NCBI RefSeq assembly: GCF_026340675.1
Contig: NZ_JAPEOX010000002.1
Coordinates: 992,001-1,056,000 of the forward strand
Origin: Streptomyces sp. NBC_01264
GTDB taxonomy: Bacteria > Actinomycetota > Actinomycetes > Streptomycetales > Streptomycetaceae
Length of the DNA: 64,000 nt
Direction: 5' to 3'
The notes below the pieces were generated by a model. The model saw only the letters and a program-made list of their open reading frames with translations. It searched no databases and had not been told where the DNA came from. A program made the translations under genes and the position numbers. Positions 41,491 to 50,120 of this stretch are shown piece after piece (the stretch's first letter is position 1; every line of letters starts with the position of its first letter).

Positions 41491-42303
41491 ATGAGAATCT
41501 CGCGCCTTACTCCCTGGGCAGCCGGCCTCGCGGCCACGGCCCTGATACTGGTCCCGGCCTCCGCCTCGGCCGGCCAGCGGACCACGGCCGCTTCCCCCGC
41601 GGCGGCCTCGGCCTCCGCCGTCGACACCTACTACGCCGCCGCCGAGGGCAAGACCGGCGCCGCGCTCAAGACGGCGCTGCACAACATCATCAAGACCCAG
41701 TCCAGGGTGACGTACGACGGCGTGTGGAACGCCCTGAAGGTCACCGACCAGGACCCCGCGAACCCCAACAACGTCATCCTGGTCTACTCGGGCCGTTCAC
41801 AGTCGAAGTCCACCAACGGCGGCGGCGTCAACGACTGGAACCGCGAGCACGTCTGGGCCAAGAGCCACGGCGACTTCGGCACCGCCACCGGCCCCGGGAC
41901 CGACCTGCACCACCTCAGGCCCGAGGACGTCACGGTCAACAGCACCCGCGGGAACAAGGACTTCGACCTGGGCGGCGGTCCGGTCTCCGAGGCCCCCGGC
42001 AGTCTGACAGACTCCGACTCCTTCGAACCGCGCAACGCGGTCAAGGGCGATGTCGCGCGCATGCTGCTGTACATGGCCGTGCGCTACGACGGCGGTGACG
42101 GCTTCGCCGACCTGGAGATGAACGACAAGGTCAACAACGGCAGCGCGCCCCTCTTCGGCAAGATCAGCGTCCTGAAGCAGTGGAACCTGCAGGACCCGCC
42201 GGACGCCTTCGAGCAGCGCCGCAACCAGGTGATCTACGACACCTACCAGCACAACCGCAACCCGTTCATCGACCACCCGGAGTGGGTCAACTCCATCTGG
42301 TAG
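41491..42303 (+). CDS. Secreted endonuclease I-family nuclease
   Basis: 270 residues from the ATG at 41491; a GTG three bases earlier (41488) is better spaced from GGAGAGG and may be the real start. A signal peptide (MRISRLTPWAAGLAATALIL to about ASAGQ) is followed by the endonuclease I fold: VTYDGVWNALKVTDQDP, the active-site block NDWNREHVWAKSHGDF with catalytic His, LHHLRPEDVTVNSTRGNKDF (in parts) and NQVIYDTYQHNRNPFIDHPEWVNSIW (in parts). Family members are metal-dependent, non-specific DNases/RNases secreted for nutrient recovery, which in Streptomyces could also serve lysis during development. Confidence 0.92.
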   Translation: MRISRLTPWAAGLAATALILVPASASAGQRTTAASPAAASASAVDTYYAAAEGKTGAALKTALHNIIKTQSRVTYDGVWNALKVTDQDPANPNNVILVYSGRSQSKSTNGGGVNDWNREHVWAKSHGDFGTATGPGTDLHHLRPEDVTVNSTRGNKDFDLGGGPVSEAPGSLTDSDSFEPRNAVKGDVARMLLYMAVRYDGGDGFADLEMNDKVNNGSAPLFGKISVLKQWNLQDPPDAFEQRRNQVIYDTYQHNRNPFIDHPEWVNSIW

Positions 42304-42318
42304 AAGCGGAGGAGGACC

Positions 42319-42759
42319 CTACTGCGCGCCGAGGGCCATCCACTTCCCCGGTTCCGCGAGCGGCTCGAAGCCGGCCTTCGCGTACACCGCGTGGGCGTCC
42401 GCGGTCGCCAGCAGGATCCTGCGCAGCCCGTACGGGGCGAGGTGGTCCCGTACCGCCCCCGCCAGGGCGGTGCCGAGCCCCTTGCCCCGTACGCCCCGGT
42501 CCACGTACACGTCGCAGAGCCAGGCGAAGGTCGCGCGGTCGGTGACGACGCGCGCGTAGGCCACCTGGAGGCCGGACACGGCGTCGTAGATCCCGTAGTT
42601 GAGCGACCCCTCGATGGCGGCGTCCTGCTTCTCCCGGCTGCGCCCGAGCGCCCAGTAGGAGTCCTCGGACAGCCACCGGTGGATCAGCTCCCGGTCGAGG
42701 CGACCGGGGTCGGTGGAGATCTCGTAGCCCTCGGGGGAAGGCAGTGCGCTGTCGTTCAT
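42319..42759 (-). CDS. GNAT-family N-acetyltransferase
   Basis: 146 residues from the ATG at 42759. The GNAT core is present: SYWALGRSREKQDAAIEGSL, FAWLCDVYVDRGVRGKGLGTALAGAV (acetyl-CoA-binding RGKGLG, in parts) and the late AVYAKAGFEPL. It resembles small YitH/YjgM-type acetyltransferases of unknown substrate. It is convergent with the endonuclease, and its start lies 71 bases downstream of the decayed hexosaminidase. Confidence 0.86.
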   Translation of the reverse strand: MNDSALPSPEGYEISTDPGRLDRELIHRWLSEDSYWALGRSREKQDAAIEGSLNYGIYDAVSGLQVAYARVVTDRATFAWLCDVYVDRGVRGKGLGTALAGAVRDHLAPYGLRRILLATADAHAVYAKAGFEPLAEPGKWMALGAQ

Positions 42760-42830
42760 GACCGCATCCAAGCAGAGCGGACGGGCTCCGGCCAGGGGGT
42801 TCCGGCAGCCGATACGCCGATACGTGGCCG

Positions 42831-43975
42831 CTACAGCCGGTCGGCCAGGGCCTTGAAGGCCGGCCAGTCCAGGGCCGGAGTGCGGGAGTCCCAGACCTTC
42901 TGGGACAGGGCGGCGAGGGGGAGCCGGATGCCGGCCGCGACCCGGGCCTGGGTCTGGGCTCCGGCCAGATCGCAGCAGGACGGCGAGGCGCGCGCCCGGG
43001 ATCTCGCGCAGGTATTCCAGCGGCGGCCGGGCCCCGTTCTCCTTGCCGGTCCAGTACTCGACCTGGATGTCCCGGGCCGGCTGGGCGATCCCACCGGTGA
43101 AGAAGCCGTCGTTCCAGGCCGCCGGGGCGCGGCCCGCCGAACGGACCATGGCCGCGCGGTCGTTCAGCCAGCCCGTCGCCAGGTCCTGCACCCGCGCGGT
43201 GGGCCCGTACCGCTGCCGGGCGGCGGCCCTGAGCTGCGGGAAGGAGGTCTGCGGATCGCAGTGGACCAGGGCCCGGTACTCGTCCGCGCCCACGTTCCAG
43301 ATCGCACCGGGGAACAACGGCAGGTACTCGCGCAGGAGTTCGTCGACGAGTTTCGCCGCCGCCGGATCCGCGATGTCGACCGCCCCCTTGACCGCCCGGC
43401 CCTGGACGTCGCGCAGCCGGTCCTCGATCCAGTCAGGGGTGAAGTGCTTGCGGGCGATGTCGAGGTTGAGCCCGCGCTGCGGCTTGGCCGGGGCGTCGCG
43501 CACGGTGCCCTCCGGGGCCGAACCGCCGCCGCTTACCTCCTGTTTGAGGGTGCGTGCCGTAGAACACCCCGGCCTGGTCGGGTCCGGTGATGCGGACCTG
43601 CGCGTCGCTGACGGTGAGGGTGTACGACTCGGGGGTGCCGGAGCCCTTCGCCCCGAGGGCGAGCTCCACGTCGCCCTCGGGCGGGGTGGCCGACTCGGCG
43701 AATCCGATGCGCAGTTCCCCGGCGAGCAGCTTGCCCTCGTCCGCCAGGGCCGCACTGTCGCCCGGCGGCACGACGACCCGCGCCTCGGGGCCGGGCCGCC
43801 AGCCGGGGCCGTGGGCCGGCACGTGTTCGCGTACGGCGGGAACGGTGCGCGGGGTTGTGGACAGCGGGAAGGCAGGCGTCGGCTGGGGCGCCGGGGCCCG
43901 CGGGGTGGTCGGGGTCGCATCGGGGGCCGTCGCGATGACGTGGCTGCGCCCGTACTGCTTCGCCTTCCGCATCAT
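42831..43975 (-). pseudogene. Decayed GH20 beta-N-acetylhexosaminidase
   Basis: Hexosaminidase sequence runs through three frames. Frame 1 (43975 to about 43552) holds the N-terminal domain ending QAGVFYGT. Two lost bases shift to frame 2, which gives RTLKQEVSGGG, RGLNLDIARKHFTPDWIEDRLR and the catalytic-type VGADEY. One gained base near 42976 shifts to frame 3 for DLAGAQTQARVAAGIRLPL, ending QKVWDS and LADRL. Two stretches of a normal GH20 are missing: after WIEDRLR (the HxGG-type barrel strands), and between LEYLRE and IPGARLAV. The signal peptide core also seems lost. The enzyme would have released GlcNAc from chitin or peptidoglycan fragments. Confidence 0.88.
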
Positions 43976-44035
43976 GCGCCTGTCCCCCGCACCAACGGCA
44001 CGGGGGACAGCGGTGCGCGACCCGGGCGCGAGGGG

Positions 44036-44464
44036 TCAGGCGAGGACGCCGAGCGCGGACTCGGCGAACCCGTGGTCCTGGGCCGGGGCTCCGCCGCCGA
44101 CGCCGATGGCTCCGACCAGCCGGCCGTCGCGGTGGACCGGGAGCCCGCCCGCGATGAACAGCAGCGGCCGGTCCAGGGCGGTGGGCAGGGTGTGGAAGGG
44201 GCCGCCGGGCTGGACGGCGTCGACGAGGTCGGCGGTCGGGGCGTCGAGCTGCAGCGCGGTGAAGGCCTTGCGGGTGCTGGTCTCGCCCGAGATCAGGACG
44301 GCCCGGTCGTCGCGCCGGAAGGCGAGCGGGTGGCCGCCCGCGTCGAGCACGGTGACGCTCACGGCGACCCCGGCCGCTCCGGCGGCGGCCGTGGCAGCGA
44401 CGACGAGCGCCTCGGCGTCGGCGGTGGTCAGGGGGGCTACGGCGGTACGGGTGGGGGTGGACAT
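44036..44464 (-). CDS. HbpS/GlcG-family (DUF336) protein
   Basis: 142 residues, ATG at 44464 with CAGGAG upstream. Family landmarks are TTADAEALVVAATAAAGAAGV, SVTVLDAGGHPLAFRRDD, TSTRKAFTALQL and GGLPVHRDGRLVGAIGVGGG followed by DHGFAESAL. This is the GlcG/HbpS family; Streptomyces HbpS binds haem and cooperates with the SenS/SenR system in redox sensing. No signal peptide or sensor kinase is found here. It is 52 bases downstream of the MFS exporter on the same strand and probably cotranscribed with it. Confidence 0.87.
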   Translation of the reverse strand: MSTPTRTAVAPLTTADAEALVVAATAAAGAAGVAVSVTVLDAGGHPLAFRRDDRAVLISGETSTRKAFTALQLDAPTADLVDAVQPGGPFHTLPTALDRPLLFIAGGLPVHRDGRLVGAIGVGGGAPAQDHGFAESALGVLA

Positions 44465-44516
44465 GCGGGACTCCTGTGAGGCGTGTGCGTGTGGGGGGTA
44501 CGGGGGTGGTGGTGGA

Positions 44517-45773
44517 TCAGTGGTGGGCCGGGACGGCGGCACTCGCCGGGACGGCGGCACTCGCCGGGGCTCCGGCCGAGGCGCCGGCCGCGATGACCCG
44601 GCTGCCTCCTTCGCCGCCCGCACGGGTCCCCGTACGCCGTTCCAGCGCGCCGGAAACCAGGGCGAGGGCGAGGGCCGAGGCGGCCAGTGCCGCGCCGACC
44701 CAGTTCGGGGCGGTCCAGCCGAGTCCGGCGGCGATGACGAGTCCGCCGAGCCAGGCGGCGAGGGCGTTGCCCAGGTTGAAGGCGCCGATGTTGACGGCGG
44801 AGGCCAGGGTCGGGGCGCCGGCGGCCTGGTCGAGGACCCTCTTCTGGAGCGGAGGCACGGTGGCGAAGCCGAGGGCCCCGATGAGGAAGAGGGTGACGCC
44901 GGCTCCGGCCCGGGTGTGGGCGGTGAGGGTGAAGGCGGCCAGGACCACGGCGAGCGCGCCCAGGGAGGTGTACAGCATCGGCATCAGCGCGCGGTCGGCG
45001 AAGCGTCCGCCGACGAGGTTGCCCGCGACCATGCCGAGGCCGAGGAGGACGAGCAGCCAGGTGACGGAGGTGTCGGCGAAACCGGCGACGTTCGTCATCA
45101 TCGGGGTGATGTAGGTGATGGCGGCGAAGACCCCGCCGAAGCCGAGGACGGTCATCCCCATGGCCAGGAGCACCTGGACGTTGCGGAACGCGGCCAGCTC
45201 GTGGCGGATCCGTACGCCCTGGGGGCGCGGCAGGTCGGGGACGAGCCGTGCGATGCCGAGCAGGCCGAGGAGGCCGAGCGAGGCGACGATCAGGAAGGTG
45301 ACCCGCCAGCCGAGGTGCTGGCCGACGAGGGTGCCGAGCGGGACGCCGACGACGTTCGCCACGGTGAGGCCGGTGAACATCATGGCGATGGCTCCGGCCT
45401 TCTTCTCGGGGGCGACCAGCTCGGCCGCGACGACCGCGCCGATGCCGAAGAAGGCGCCGTGGGCGAGGGAGGCCACGACCCGTCCGGCGAGCATGACGCC
45501 GAAGGCGGGGGCCAGCGCGGAGACCACGTTGCCCACGATGAACAGGCCCATGAGCAGCATCAGCATGCGCTTGCGGGGGATGCGGGTGCCGAGCACGGTC
45601 ATCAGCGGGGCGCCGAGGACCACTCCGAGGGCGTAGCCGGTGACCAGGAAGCCGGCGGTGGGGATCGAGACGCCGTACGTGCCGGCGACCTCGGGGAGCA
45701 GGCCCATGATCACGAATTCGGTGGTGCCGATCCCGAAGGCGCCGATGGCGAGTGCGAGGAGTGCGAGAGGCAT
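44517..45773 (-). CDS. DHA1-family (12-TMS) MFS exporter
   Basis: 418 residues, ATG at 45773. Twelve helices are visible. The N-terminus LALAIGAFGIGTTEFVIMGLLPEVA matches the AraJ/YdhP/Cmx type, whose members export chloramphenicol, arabinose-like sugars or other small molecules; LGTRIPRKRMLMLLM is motif A and LTVANVVGVPLGTLVG is motif C-like. The C-terminus is an Ala/Ser/Pro tail. A divergent MarR regulator and the operator repeats between suggest substrate-induced expression. Confidence 0.9.
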   Translation of the reverse strand: MPLALLALAIGAFGIGTTEFVIMGLLPEVAGTYGVSIPTAGFLVTGYALGVVLGAPLMTVLGTRIPRKRMLMLLMGLFIVGNVVSALAPAFGVMLAGRVVASLAHGAFFGIGAVVAAELVAPEKKAGAIAMMFTGLTVANVVGVPLGTLVGQHLGWRVTFLIVASLGLLGLLGIARLVPDLPRPQGVRIRHELAAFRNVQVLLAMGMTVLGFGGVFAAITYITPMMTNVAGFADTSVTWLLVLLGLGMVAGNLVGGRFADRALMPMLYTSLGALAVVLAAFTLTAHTRAGAGVTLFLIGALGFATVPPLQKRVLDQAAGAPTLASAVNIGAFNLGNALAAWLGGLVIAAGLGWTAPNWVGAALAASALALALVSGALERRTGTRAGGEGGSRVIAAGASAGAPASAAVPASAAVPAHH

Positions 45774-45861
45774 GAGGGGTGCCCTTCAGGAGCTACAGGG
45801 GCTTCAGGGGGGAAGTGGCGGGGCCGGGCGATTGCCACAGCGGGTTGCCTGCGTCCACATT

Positions 45862-45905
45862 AATTGCAGACGCGGGATATTTGCAAGCGCGGGCAATTGC
45901 AGACG
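45862..45905. promoter_or_regulatory. MarR operator region with repeated AATTGCAGACG
   Basis: AATTGCAGACG occurs at 45862-45872 and again at 45895-45905, 33 bp apart (about three helical turns), with TTGCAA (45881-45886) and CAATTG (45894-45899) palindromes between. It covers the promoter space between the exporter and the MarR gene. Confidence 0.65.
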
Positions 45906-45944
45906 TGCCCTATCCTGGAGTCACACGCCTTCGAGGAGGAAGCC

Positions 45945-46412
45945 ATGACGGCCACGGACAGCGCACTCACCGCCCTCTCCCAGGGCTGGTGCGCCCTCTC
46001 CCTCCTGCACGGGCGGATCGAGGCGCACATCGAGCGCGCGCTCCAGGCGGGGCACGACCTGAGCGTGCGCGAGTACTCCCTGCTCGACGTCCTCAGCCGC
46101 CAGCACAGCGGCCCGGGCGGCCACCTGCGCATGCACCAGGTCGCGGACTCGGTGGTGCTCAGCCAGAGCGCGACGACCCGGCTGGTCAGCCGGCTGGAGG
46201 ACCGCGGGCTGCTGAGCCGCTACCTGTGCGACACCGACCGCCGGGGCATCTACACCGAGGTCAGCCCGACCGGTCTCGCGCTCCTGGCCGAGGCCCGCCC
46301 CACCAACGACACCGCCCTGCGCGAGGCGCTGGACGAGGCGGCGCTCAATCCGGAACTCGCCCCGCTGGTGGCCGCGGTGAAGAACACTCCGGAGGGGGTC
46401 CGATCCCTCTAG
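45945..46412 (+). CDS. MarR-family transcriptional regulator
   Basis: 155 residues from the ATG at 45945, preceded by GAGGAGGAA; an in-frame upstream start at 45864 lies in the operator. The winged HTH reads LSVREYSLLDVLSRQHSGPGGHLRMHQVADSVVLSQSATTRLVSRLEDRGLLSRYLCDTDRRGIYTEV in consecutive parts, typical of MarR. MarR proteins bind small phenolic or drug-like ligands and repress a neighbouring exporter, here the DHA1 transporter with its HbpS-like partner. Confidence 0.92.
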   Translation: MTATDSALTALSQGWCALSLLHGRIEAHIERALQAGHDLSVREYSLLDVLSRQHSGPGGHLRMHQVADSVVLSQSATTRLVSRLEDRGLLSRYLCDTDRRGIYTEVSPTGLALLAEARPTNDTALREALDEAALNPELAPLVAAVKNTPEGVRSL

Positions 46413-46429
46413 AGGCGGTCAGAGACGGC

Positions 46430-46960
46430 CTAGACCCGCTGGGCCAGTACCTGTCCCGGCCAGGTGCCGGAGAGGAACGGGTCGGTGCGGGTGAAGCCGT
46501 TGCGCTCGTAGTACGCGACCAGTTCGCCCGTACCGCCCGCCCAGCAGTCGACCCGCAGCAGCTCCACTCCGGCCCGCCTGGTCTCCTCCACGGCCCGGGC
46601 CAGCAGGGCGGCGCCGATGCCCAGTCCGGCGTGGCGCCGGTCGGAGAGCAGCAGGCGGACGTACCGCTCGGGTTCCCCGGCGGGTGGGATCATCGGCATC
46701 TTCGGGCTGGGCCCGGTGTCCAGCACCAGGGCTCCGACGGGTACCCCGTCCAACTCCGCGACGTACGGGGAGTTCTCGGTGGCGTACCCCTGGACCCGCT
46801 CCACCCCGCCGGGAATCCGGGAGTACGGGGTCGTGCCCCACTGCTCGGTGTTCCCACGGGCGTTCATCCAGGCCACCGCGGAGTCGAGCATGTCCAGAAT
46901 GGCCGGTACGTCCGCCGGGCCGCCCGGCCGGATCCGTATGCCGTGTGTGCTGTCGTTCAT
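46430..46960 (-). CDS. GNAT-family N-acetyltransferase
   Basis: 176 residues, ATG at 46960. GNAT signatures are IRIRPGGPADVPAILDMLDSA, YVAELDGVPVGALVLD, VRLLLSDRRHAGLGIGAALLARAVEE (acetyl-CoA-binding, in parts) and VAYYERNGFTRTD. A WMNARGNTEQWG segment near the N-terminus is shared by a subgroup of unknown function. It is convergent with the MarR gene and 58 bases downstream of the aldo/keto reductase. Confidence 0.86.
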   Translation of the reverse strand: MNDSTHGIRIRPGGPADVPAILDMLDSAVAWMNARGNTEQWGTTPYSRIPGGVERVQGYATENSPYVAELDGVPVGALVLDTGPSPKMPMIPPAGEPERYVRLLLSDRRHAGLGIGAALLARAVEETRRAGVELLRVDCWAGGTGELVAYYERNGFTRTDPFLSGTWPGQVLAQRV

Positions 46961-47018
46961 GGGGCGAGCGTAAACGGTCGGCTCCGGGGGCCTTTCGGGG
47001 GTTGAGCAGGCCGCCCGT

Positions 47019-47927
47019 TCACGGGGTTTCGCGGCCGAGGGAGTCCAGGACGGAGAGTTCGCCGGCGGAGAGGCGCAGAGAGCCCGCGGCCACGTTCTGT
47101 GCGAGGTGGTCGGGGTTGCCGGTCCCGGGGATGGCCAGGACGTGGGGGCCCTGGTGCAGGGTCCACGCCAGCCGGACCTGGGCCGTGCTCACCTGGTGGG
47201 CACTCGCGATGGTGTGCACCTCCGGACTGTTGTCGGTGATCGCGCCACCCTCGCGTCCGGCGCCGGCGATCGAGTAGAACGGCACGAACGCGATGCGCTG
47301 TTCGCCGCAGGTGCGCAGGAGTTCCCCTTGATCGGGCGATCCGCCGATGCCGTACATGTTCTGGACGCAGACCACGGGCGCGATGCTCCGCGCCTCGGCG
47401 AGGTGGTGGGGGCGGATGTTGGAAAGTCCCAGATGCCGGATGAGCCCGGCCTCGCGCAGTTCGGCGAGTGCGCCGAAGCGTTCCGCGATGGAATCGGCGC
47501 CGACGATGCGCAGGTTCACCACGTCGAGGTGGTCGCGGCCGAGCTGGCGCAGGTTCTCCTCGACCTGGCCGCGCAGCTGCGCGGGGGTGGCGTGCGGCAG
47601 CCAGTGGCCTGCGGGATCGCGGCCCGGTCCCACCTTGGTGGTGATGACGAGTTCGTCCGGGTAGGGGGCCAGGGCGCGGTTGATCAGCTCGTTGGCGGAG
47701 CGCAGCGGGGAGAAGTAGAACGCGGCGGTGTCGATGTGGTTCACGCCCAGCTCGACGGCGCGGCGCAGCACGTCGATCGCCCGGTCGCGGTCGCGCGGGA
47801 CGGCGGCGGCCGCGAACGCCGCGCCGTGCTGGGGCAACCGCATCGCGCCGAAGCCGATGCGGTTGACCGTCAGGTCGCCGAGCTCGAAGGTGCCCGATGC
47901 GGCCGCGGTGATCGTCTGTGAAGTCAT
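47019..47927 (-). CDS. Aldo/keto reductase lacking the usual catalytic His
   Basis: 302 residues from the ATG at 47927. The TIM-barrel AKR fold has VNRIGFGAMRLP, the catalytic Asp/Tyr segment NHIDTAAFYFSPLRSANE (about residue 60), the Lys in ELVITTKVGPG, and LGLSNIRPHHL. Where most AKRs have a catalytic His (D-x-x-x-L-H), this protein reads DVVNLRIVG. It is NADPH-type, probably reducing an aldehyde. The divergent ArsR-like regulator and the operator between them suggest specific control. Confidence 0.87.
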   Translation of the reverse strand: MTSQTITAAASGTFELGDLTVNRIGFGAMRLPQHGAAFAAAAVPRDRDRAIDVLRRAVELGVNHIDTAAFYFSPLRSANELINRALAPYPDELVITTKVGPGRDPAGHWLPHATPAQLRGQVEENLRQLGRDHLDVVNLRIVGADSIAERFGALAELREAGLIRHLGLSNIRPHHLAEARSIAPVVCVQNMYGIGGSPDQGELLRTCGEQRIAFVPFYSIAGAGREGGAITDNSPEVHTIASAHQVSTAQVRLAWTLHQGPHVLAIPGTGNPDHLAQNVAAGSLRLSAGELSVLDSLGRETP

Positions 47928-47965
47928 GGCGGGATGATCGCCCTCCGCTATGCTGGCCCGCCATT

Positions 47966-47985
47966 GATTCACCCATGACTGAATC
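47966..47985. promoter_or_regulatory. Inverted repeat between AKR and ArsR-like regulator
   Basis: GATTCA (47966-47971) and TGAATC (47980-47985) flank 8 bases (7 of 8 match if extended by TT/CA). ccattga also repeats directly at 47961-47967 and 47985-47991. With only 67 bases between the two starts, this is the likely shared operator. Confidence 0.6.
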
Positions 47986-47994
47986 CATTGAGGA

Positions 47995-48990
47995 GTGGTC
48001 GCCCTGGCGGAGCTGGCGTTCTCGGCGGACGATCTGGCGCAGGTGAGGTTCGCCGTCTCACCGATGTGGGAGATCGCGCCCAGTTTCCGGCTGCTGACGT
48101 CCGCCGCCGCGCATCCGGTCCACCGGCCCTGGGTCGATCAGGTACGGCCGCGTCTGCTGGCCGCCGGGCTGGACCGGGGCTGGGTCTCCGAGCTGATCCC
48201 GCCCTCCGGCTACGTCCCGGACTTCCTCAATCCGGCCCCCGCCACGCCGGCCCCCACGCCGGCGGCGGAGCGGGATGCGATCCTCCGTTCGCCCGCCGCC
48301 CGGGTACGGCAGGACCTCGACCACCTGGCCCGCCACCAGGGCGGTCTCGGCCCCCGGCTGCGGACCCTGCGTGCCGACCCGCAGCTCCGCATGGCCAAGG
48401 TCGTCGAGGAGATCGCAACGTACTGGGAGCTGGCACTCGGCCCCTACTGGGCGCGGATCCGGGAAGTGCTGGACGCGGATGTCTTCCACCGGGCCCGCAT
48501 CGTCGCCGAACACGGTGCGGGCCACCTCCTGAACCACCTGCACACCTCGGTGAGCTGGGACGACAATGGGCTGCGGCTGGCCCGCCGAAAGCAGCCGCTG
48601 CATCGCGAAACGGCCGGTACGGGACTTCTGCTGATCCCCTCGTCCTTCACCGGACCAGGTCTGCGCACGCGGACGACGCCACCGGACCCACCCCAACTCG
48701 CCTATCAGGCGCGCGGTGTCGGCTCGCTGTGGAACCGACGGCCCGTCACCCGGGCCGCTGCCCTCGCAGCCGTGCTCGGTCGCTCGCGGACCTTGCTGCT
48801 GACCGAACTGGAGACCCCGGCCTCCACGACACAGCTGGCCCGCCGCACCGGACTCTCCCCGGCCGGGGTGTCCCAGTACCTCACGGCGCTGCGCGACGCG
48901 GGCCTGGTCAGCGCCCACCGCGCCGGCCGCTCGGTCCTCTACGCCCGCACCGCCGCGGCCGAAACCCTCCTCGAAGCCGCTACCGGCTGA
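47995..48990 (+). CDS. ArsR-like regulator with N-terminal DUF5937-type domain
   Basis: 331 residues from the GTG at 47995; AGGAG directly abuts the start, so the exact start is uncertain. The long N-terminal region (LAELAFSADDLAQVRFAVSPMWEIAPSFRLL and on) is the conserved module found in many Streptomyces ArsR/HTH regulators. The C-terminal winged helix reads TTQLARRTGLSPAGVSQYLTALRDAGLVSAHRAGRSVLYARTAAAE in parts. No metal-site Cys are seen, so it senses something other than arsenic. Its probable target is the divergent aldo/keto reductase. Confidence 0.85.
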   Translation: MVALAELAFSADDLAQVRFAVSPMWEIAPSFRLLTSAAAHPVHRPWVDQVRPRLLAAGLDRGWVSELIPPSGYVPDFLNPAPATPAPTPAAERDAILRSPAARVRQDLDHLARHQGGLGPRLRTLRADPQLRMAKVVEEIATYWELALGPYWARIREVLDADVFHRARIVAEHGAGHLLNHLHTSVSWDDNGLRLARRKQPLHRETAGTGLLLIPSSFTGPGLRTRTTPPDPPQLAYQARGVGSLWNRRPVTRAAALAAVLGRSRTLLLTELETPASTTQLARRTGLSPAGVSQYLTALRDAGLVSAHRAGRSVLYARTAAAETLLEAATG

Positions 48991-48994
48991 GGAC

Positions 48995-49010
48995 GGCCCC
49001 GAAAGGGGCT
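48995..49010. terminator. GAAA-loop hairpin between convergent regulators
   Basis: ggcccc (48995-49000) pairs with ggggct (49005-49010) across a GAAA tetraloop, including one G-T pair. It sits 5 bases after the ArsR-like stop and overlaps the stop codon of the convergent AraC gene. Likely bidirectional termination. Confidence 0.5.
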
Positions 49011-50010
49011 ACGGAGCCGGCCGCTGAACGCTGTCCCGGTGCGTTCCCCCCGCGCCCAGCCCACGGTACTCCGTGGGCGTGAGTCCGTACGCCTCGCGGA
49101 AGGAGCGGCTGAAGACCTCGGGTCCGCTGAAGCCCCAGCGGGCGGCGATGGACTGGACCCGGTGGGCGGCGAGTTCGGGGCGGATCAGGTCGGTGCGGCA
49201 CTGTTCCAGGCGGCGTCGGCGGATCCGGGACCGGACGCTCTCCCCCTGCCCCTGGAAGAGCTGGTGGAGGCCGCGCACCGAGATGTTGTGGCGGGCCGCG
49301 ATGGTGGGCGGTGCCAACTCCGGGTCGGCGAGGTTGTGCTCGATGAAGGCGTGGATCCGCCGCAGGAGCACCTCCGCACGGGCCTCGGAGGGGATCCGGT
49401 CCTCCGCGTCCAGATGCTGGGCCAGGCAGGCCGTGGCGAGGTCGACGGCGACCGCGCCGAGCCGGGCCAGTTCCCGGGGCTCGCATTCGGCGGCGTGGTC
49501 CTCCAGGGCGGTCATGAAGGAGGCCAGGATCGCCGCGATGCCGCGGTCACCCGGGATACGTCGGGCCAGCAGCCGTTCCAACCGCTCGGGGCGCAGGGGC
49601 AGTACGTCCCGGGGGAGCATGAGGATCGTCGCCCGGACCTGGCCGCCGTCCTCGTGCATCACGTTGTCGGAGGGCCGCGAGGTGTCCCACAGCATGAGGT
49701 CACCGCCTCCGACCGTGCACGTGTTGCGGTGCTGGGACATCGAGGTGACGCCCTTGCGCAGCAGGGCCAGTTGGTACTGCTCCGGATCGCCACGGCGGAT
49801 CAGCGCGGGGGTGCGCCGCGAACGCAGCGGCGACAGGGCGAACTTGGACGCGCGCAGGGGACCGAGGTCCACGACGGCTGCCTCGCCCCGGAACTCGGCC
49901 GGCCGCTCGCTGCTGAGCGCCGCCGGCATCACCTCACGGGAGATGATGTCGGCGTACCAGTCGAACCGCTCCCCCGCCGGGACCCCGCCCGACGACACCG
50001 CTGACCACAT
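49009..50010 (-). CDS. AraC-family transcriptional regulator
   Basis: 333 residues from the ATG at 50010. The N-terminal region (VPAGERFDWYADIISREVMPAALSS to about residue 200) is an AraC-binding-like domain found in regulators such as NphR or FeaR. The C-terminal double HTH is typical: TIAARHNISVRGLHQLFQGQGESVRSRIRRRRLEQCR (in parts) and VQSIAARWGFSGPEVFSRSFREAYGLTPTEYR (in parts). The target is not obvious; the neighbours are a convergent regulator and the sigma-factor operon upstream. Confidence 0.9.
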   Translation of the reverse strand: MWSAVSSGGVPAGERFDWYADIISREVMPAALSSERPAEFRGEAAVVDLGPLRASKFALSPLRSRRTPALIRRGDPEQYQLALLRKGVTSMSQHRNTCTVGGGDLMLWDTSRPSDNVMHEDGGQVRATILMLPRDVLPLRPERLERLLARRIPGDRGIAAILASFMTALEDHAAECEPRELARLGAVAVDLATACLAQHLDAEDRIPSEARAEVLLRRIHAFIEHNLADPELAPPTIAARHNISVRGLHQLFQGQGESVRSRIRRRRLEQCRTDLIRPELAAHRVQSIAARWGFSGPEVFSRSFREAYGLTPTEYRGLGAGGTHRDSVQRPAP

Positions 50011-50120
50011 CCCGCGCCCCCGTCCGCATGCTTCGACAGGATCCAAGGATGCGGCCAACTGATCTGCGTCGGCGCATGGTTGCGGCCCGCGTGGCGCCCC
50101 GAACAGGCGGTTCTCCCCTC

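Noticed and set aside
43587..45863. 758-codon plus-strand open frame
   Set aside because: It is a Gly/Glu/Asp-rich shadow of the HbpS-like and MFS genes, which have clear family motifs on the opposite strand.
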